DNA of 64,000 bases. Origin: Flavobacteriaceae bacterium PS02337. GTDB lineage: Bacteria; Bacteroidota; Bacteroidia; Flavobacteriales; Flavobacteriaceae. The translations under genes and the position numbers were made by a program. The notes below the pieces were generated by a model. That model did not search any database and was not told the origin of the DNA. It saw only the letters and a program-made list of their open reading frames with translations. The stretch covers positions 1 to 64,000 of the forward strand of contig JASCOE010000011.1 of the NCBI GenBank assembly GCA_029959285.1. Reading direction: 5' to 3'. The first letter of the stretch is position 1, and each line of letters starts with the position of its first letter. Of this stretch, positions 63,758-64,000 are shown in pieces.

Positions 63758-64000
63758 CTAATGGTTTTCGATTTTTTTCCGAATAAATTTACTGGCAAGA
63801 TAAATATGATTGGCAATGGTCTTTTCAGAAAGATCTGTAATTTCTGCAATCTCCTTATAGCTAAGGTTTTCCAGTTTGTGTAAAGTAAATATTTTTTGCT
63901 GTTGTTCAGGAAGCTGATTAATAAAACTATGAAGTTTTTCTTTTCTTTCGTCAAAAATGGTAGAATCACTTTCTTCCTGTAAGATATCAACTTGAGGATC
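63758..64000 (-). CDS. ECF sigma factor, C-terminal region (partial)
   Basis: The minus strand reads from the window edge DPQVDILQEESDSTIFDERK through to a TAG stop at 63758. It contains region 4 of sigma-70 family ECF factors: INQLPEQQQKIFTLHKLENL, SYKEIAEITDLSEKTIANHI and YLASKFIRKK. Only about 80 residues (of ~180) are inside; the start lies beyond 64000. With FecR and the STN receptor it makes a FecI-FecR-FecA-type regulatory unit. Confidence 0.88.
   Translation of the reverse strand, partial: DPQVDILQEESDSTIFDERKEKLHSFINQLPEQQQKIFTLHKLENLSYKEIAEITDLSEKTIANHIYLASKFIRKKIENH

Noticed and set aside
63727-63990. 87-codon minus-strand frame
   Set aside because: It is a different frame over the ECF sigma factor; only the frame ending at 63758 shows sigma region 4.

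Overview
The window looks like a low-GC Flavobacterium chromosome (Bacteroidota). The signs are two SusC/SusD polysaccharide-uptake systems, a hybrid two-component regulator, a type IX secretion (gliding-type) C-terminal sorting domain, lipoprotein signals of Bacteroidota type, an AT-rich sequence with almost no Shine-Dalgarno signals, and several TAnnTTTG promoter boxes. All calls come from reading the sequence; no database search was run.

Positions 1-8775 are the right part of an integrated genomic island next to a tRNA-Pro(TGG) gene. At the tRNA side lie a tyrosine integrase and a small helix-turn-helix (excisionase-like) protein. Further left are a MauE/DoxX-type membrane protein paired with a small secreted Cys-containing protein (DUF6520-like), and an in-frame chimera of a broken PAP2 phosphatase and a broken S9 peptidase. 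Then come a single-haem cytochrome lipoprotein, an AraC regulator, a methyltransferase, a metallophosphoesterase and an arsenite exporter (acr3) cut by an IS3-family element whose right end opens the window. The island shows active decay: one IS disruption and one deletion fusion.

Positions 8776-15262 are ordinary chromosome: thioredoxin reductase, an envelope operon on the minus strand (PadR regulator, PspC-domain membrane protein, two GIN-domain secreted proteins, with a DUF4870 membrane protein upstream), and a DUF4442 hotdog protein. Positions 15706-21140 hold a very large secreted repeat protein with nine HYR-like repeats of about 222 bp and a type IX sorting domain. Its reading frame is broken by what looks like one missing base near 16285.

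Positions 21212-30290 (minus strand) hold a tiny Cys protein, three hypothetical envelope proteins, and a copper-handling cluster: a multicopper oxidase with a C-terminal beta-barrel-like segment, a CopA-type P-ATPase, a regulator with an HMA-like N-terminus and an AraC output domain, a DUF3347 protein and a Cys-rich secreted protein. A divergent AraC/MFS pair follows (30340-32443).

Positions 33073-39729 are a SusC-SusD-DUF5123-like operon without enzymes, preceded by ATCGAT-centred palindromes that look like LacI-type operators. Positions 39851-43744 hold small housekeeping or accessory genes (pentapeptide repeat, AraC, DUF6642-like, nucleosidase, HNH nuclease). Positions 43963-58810 are a xylan utilisation locus: HTCS regulator, SusC, SusD, GH10 xylanase, PKD-containing glycan-binding lipoprotein, clan GH-A hydrolase and a GH2 enzyme with the N-x-K signature of beta-glucuronidases. 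A conserved block of about 40 bp upstream of both the HTCS gene and its susC is the likely operator. Positions 59083-64000 are an ECF sigma / anti-sigma / STN-type TonB receptor / DUF4249 operon on the minus strand, running off the right edge. At least six kinds of palindromic intergenic repeats are scattered through the chromosome part.
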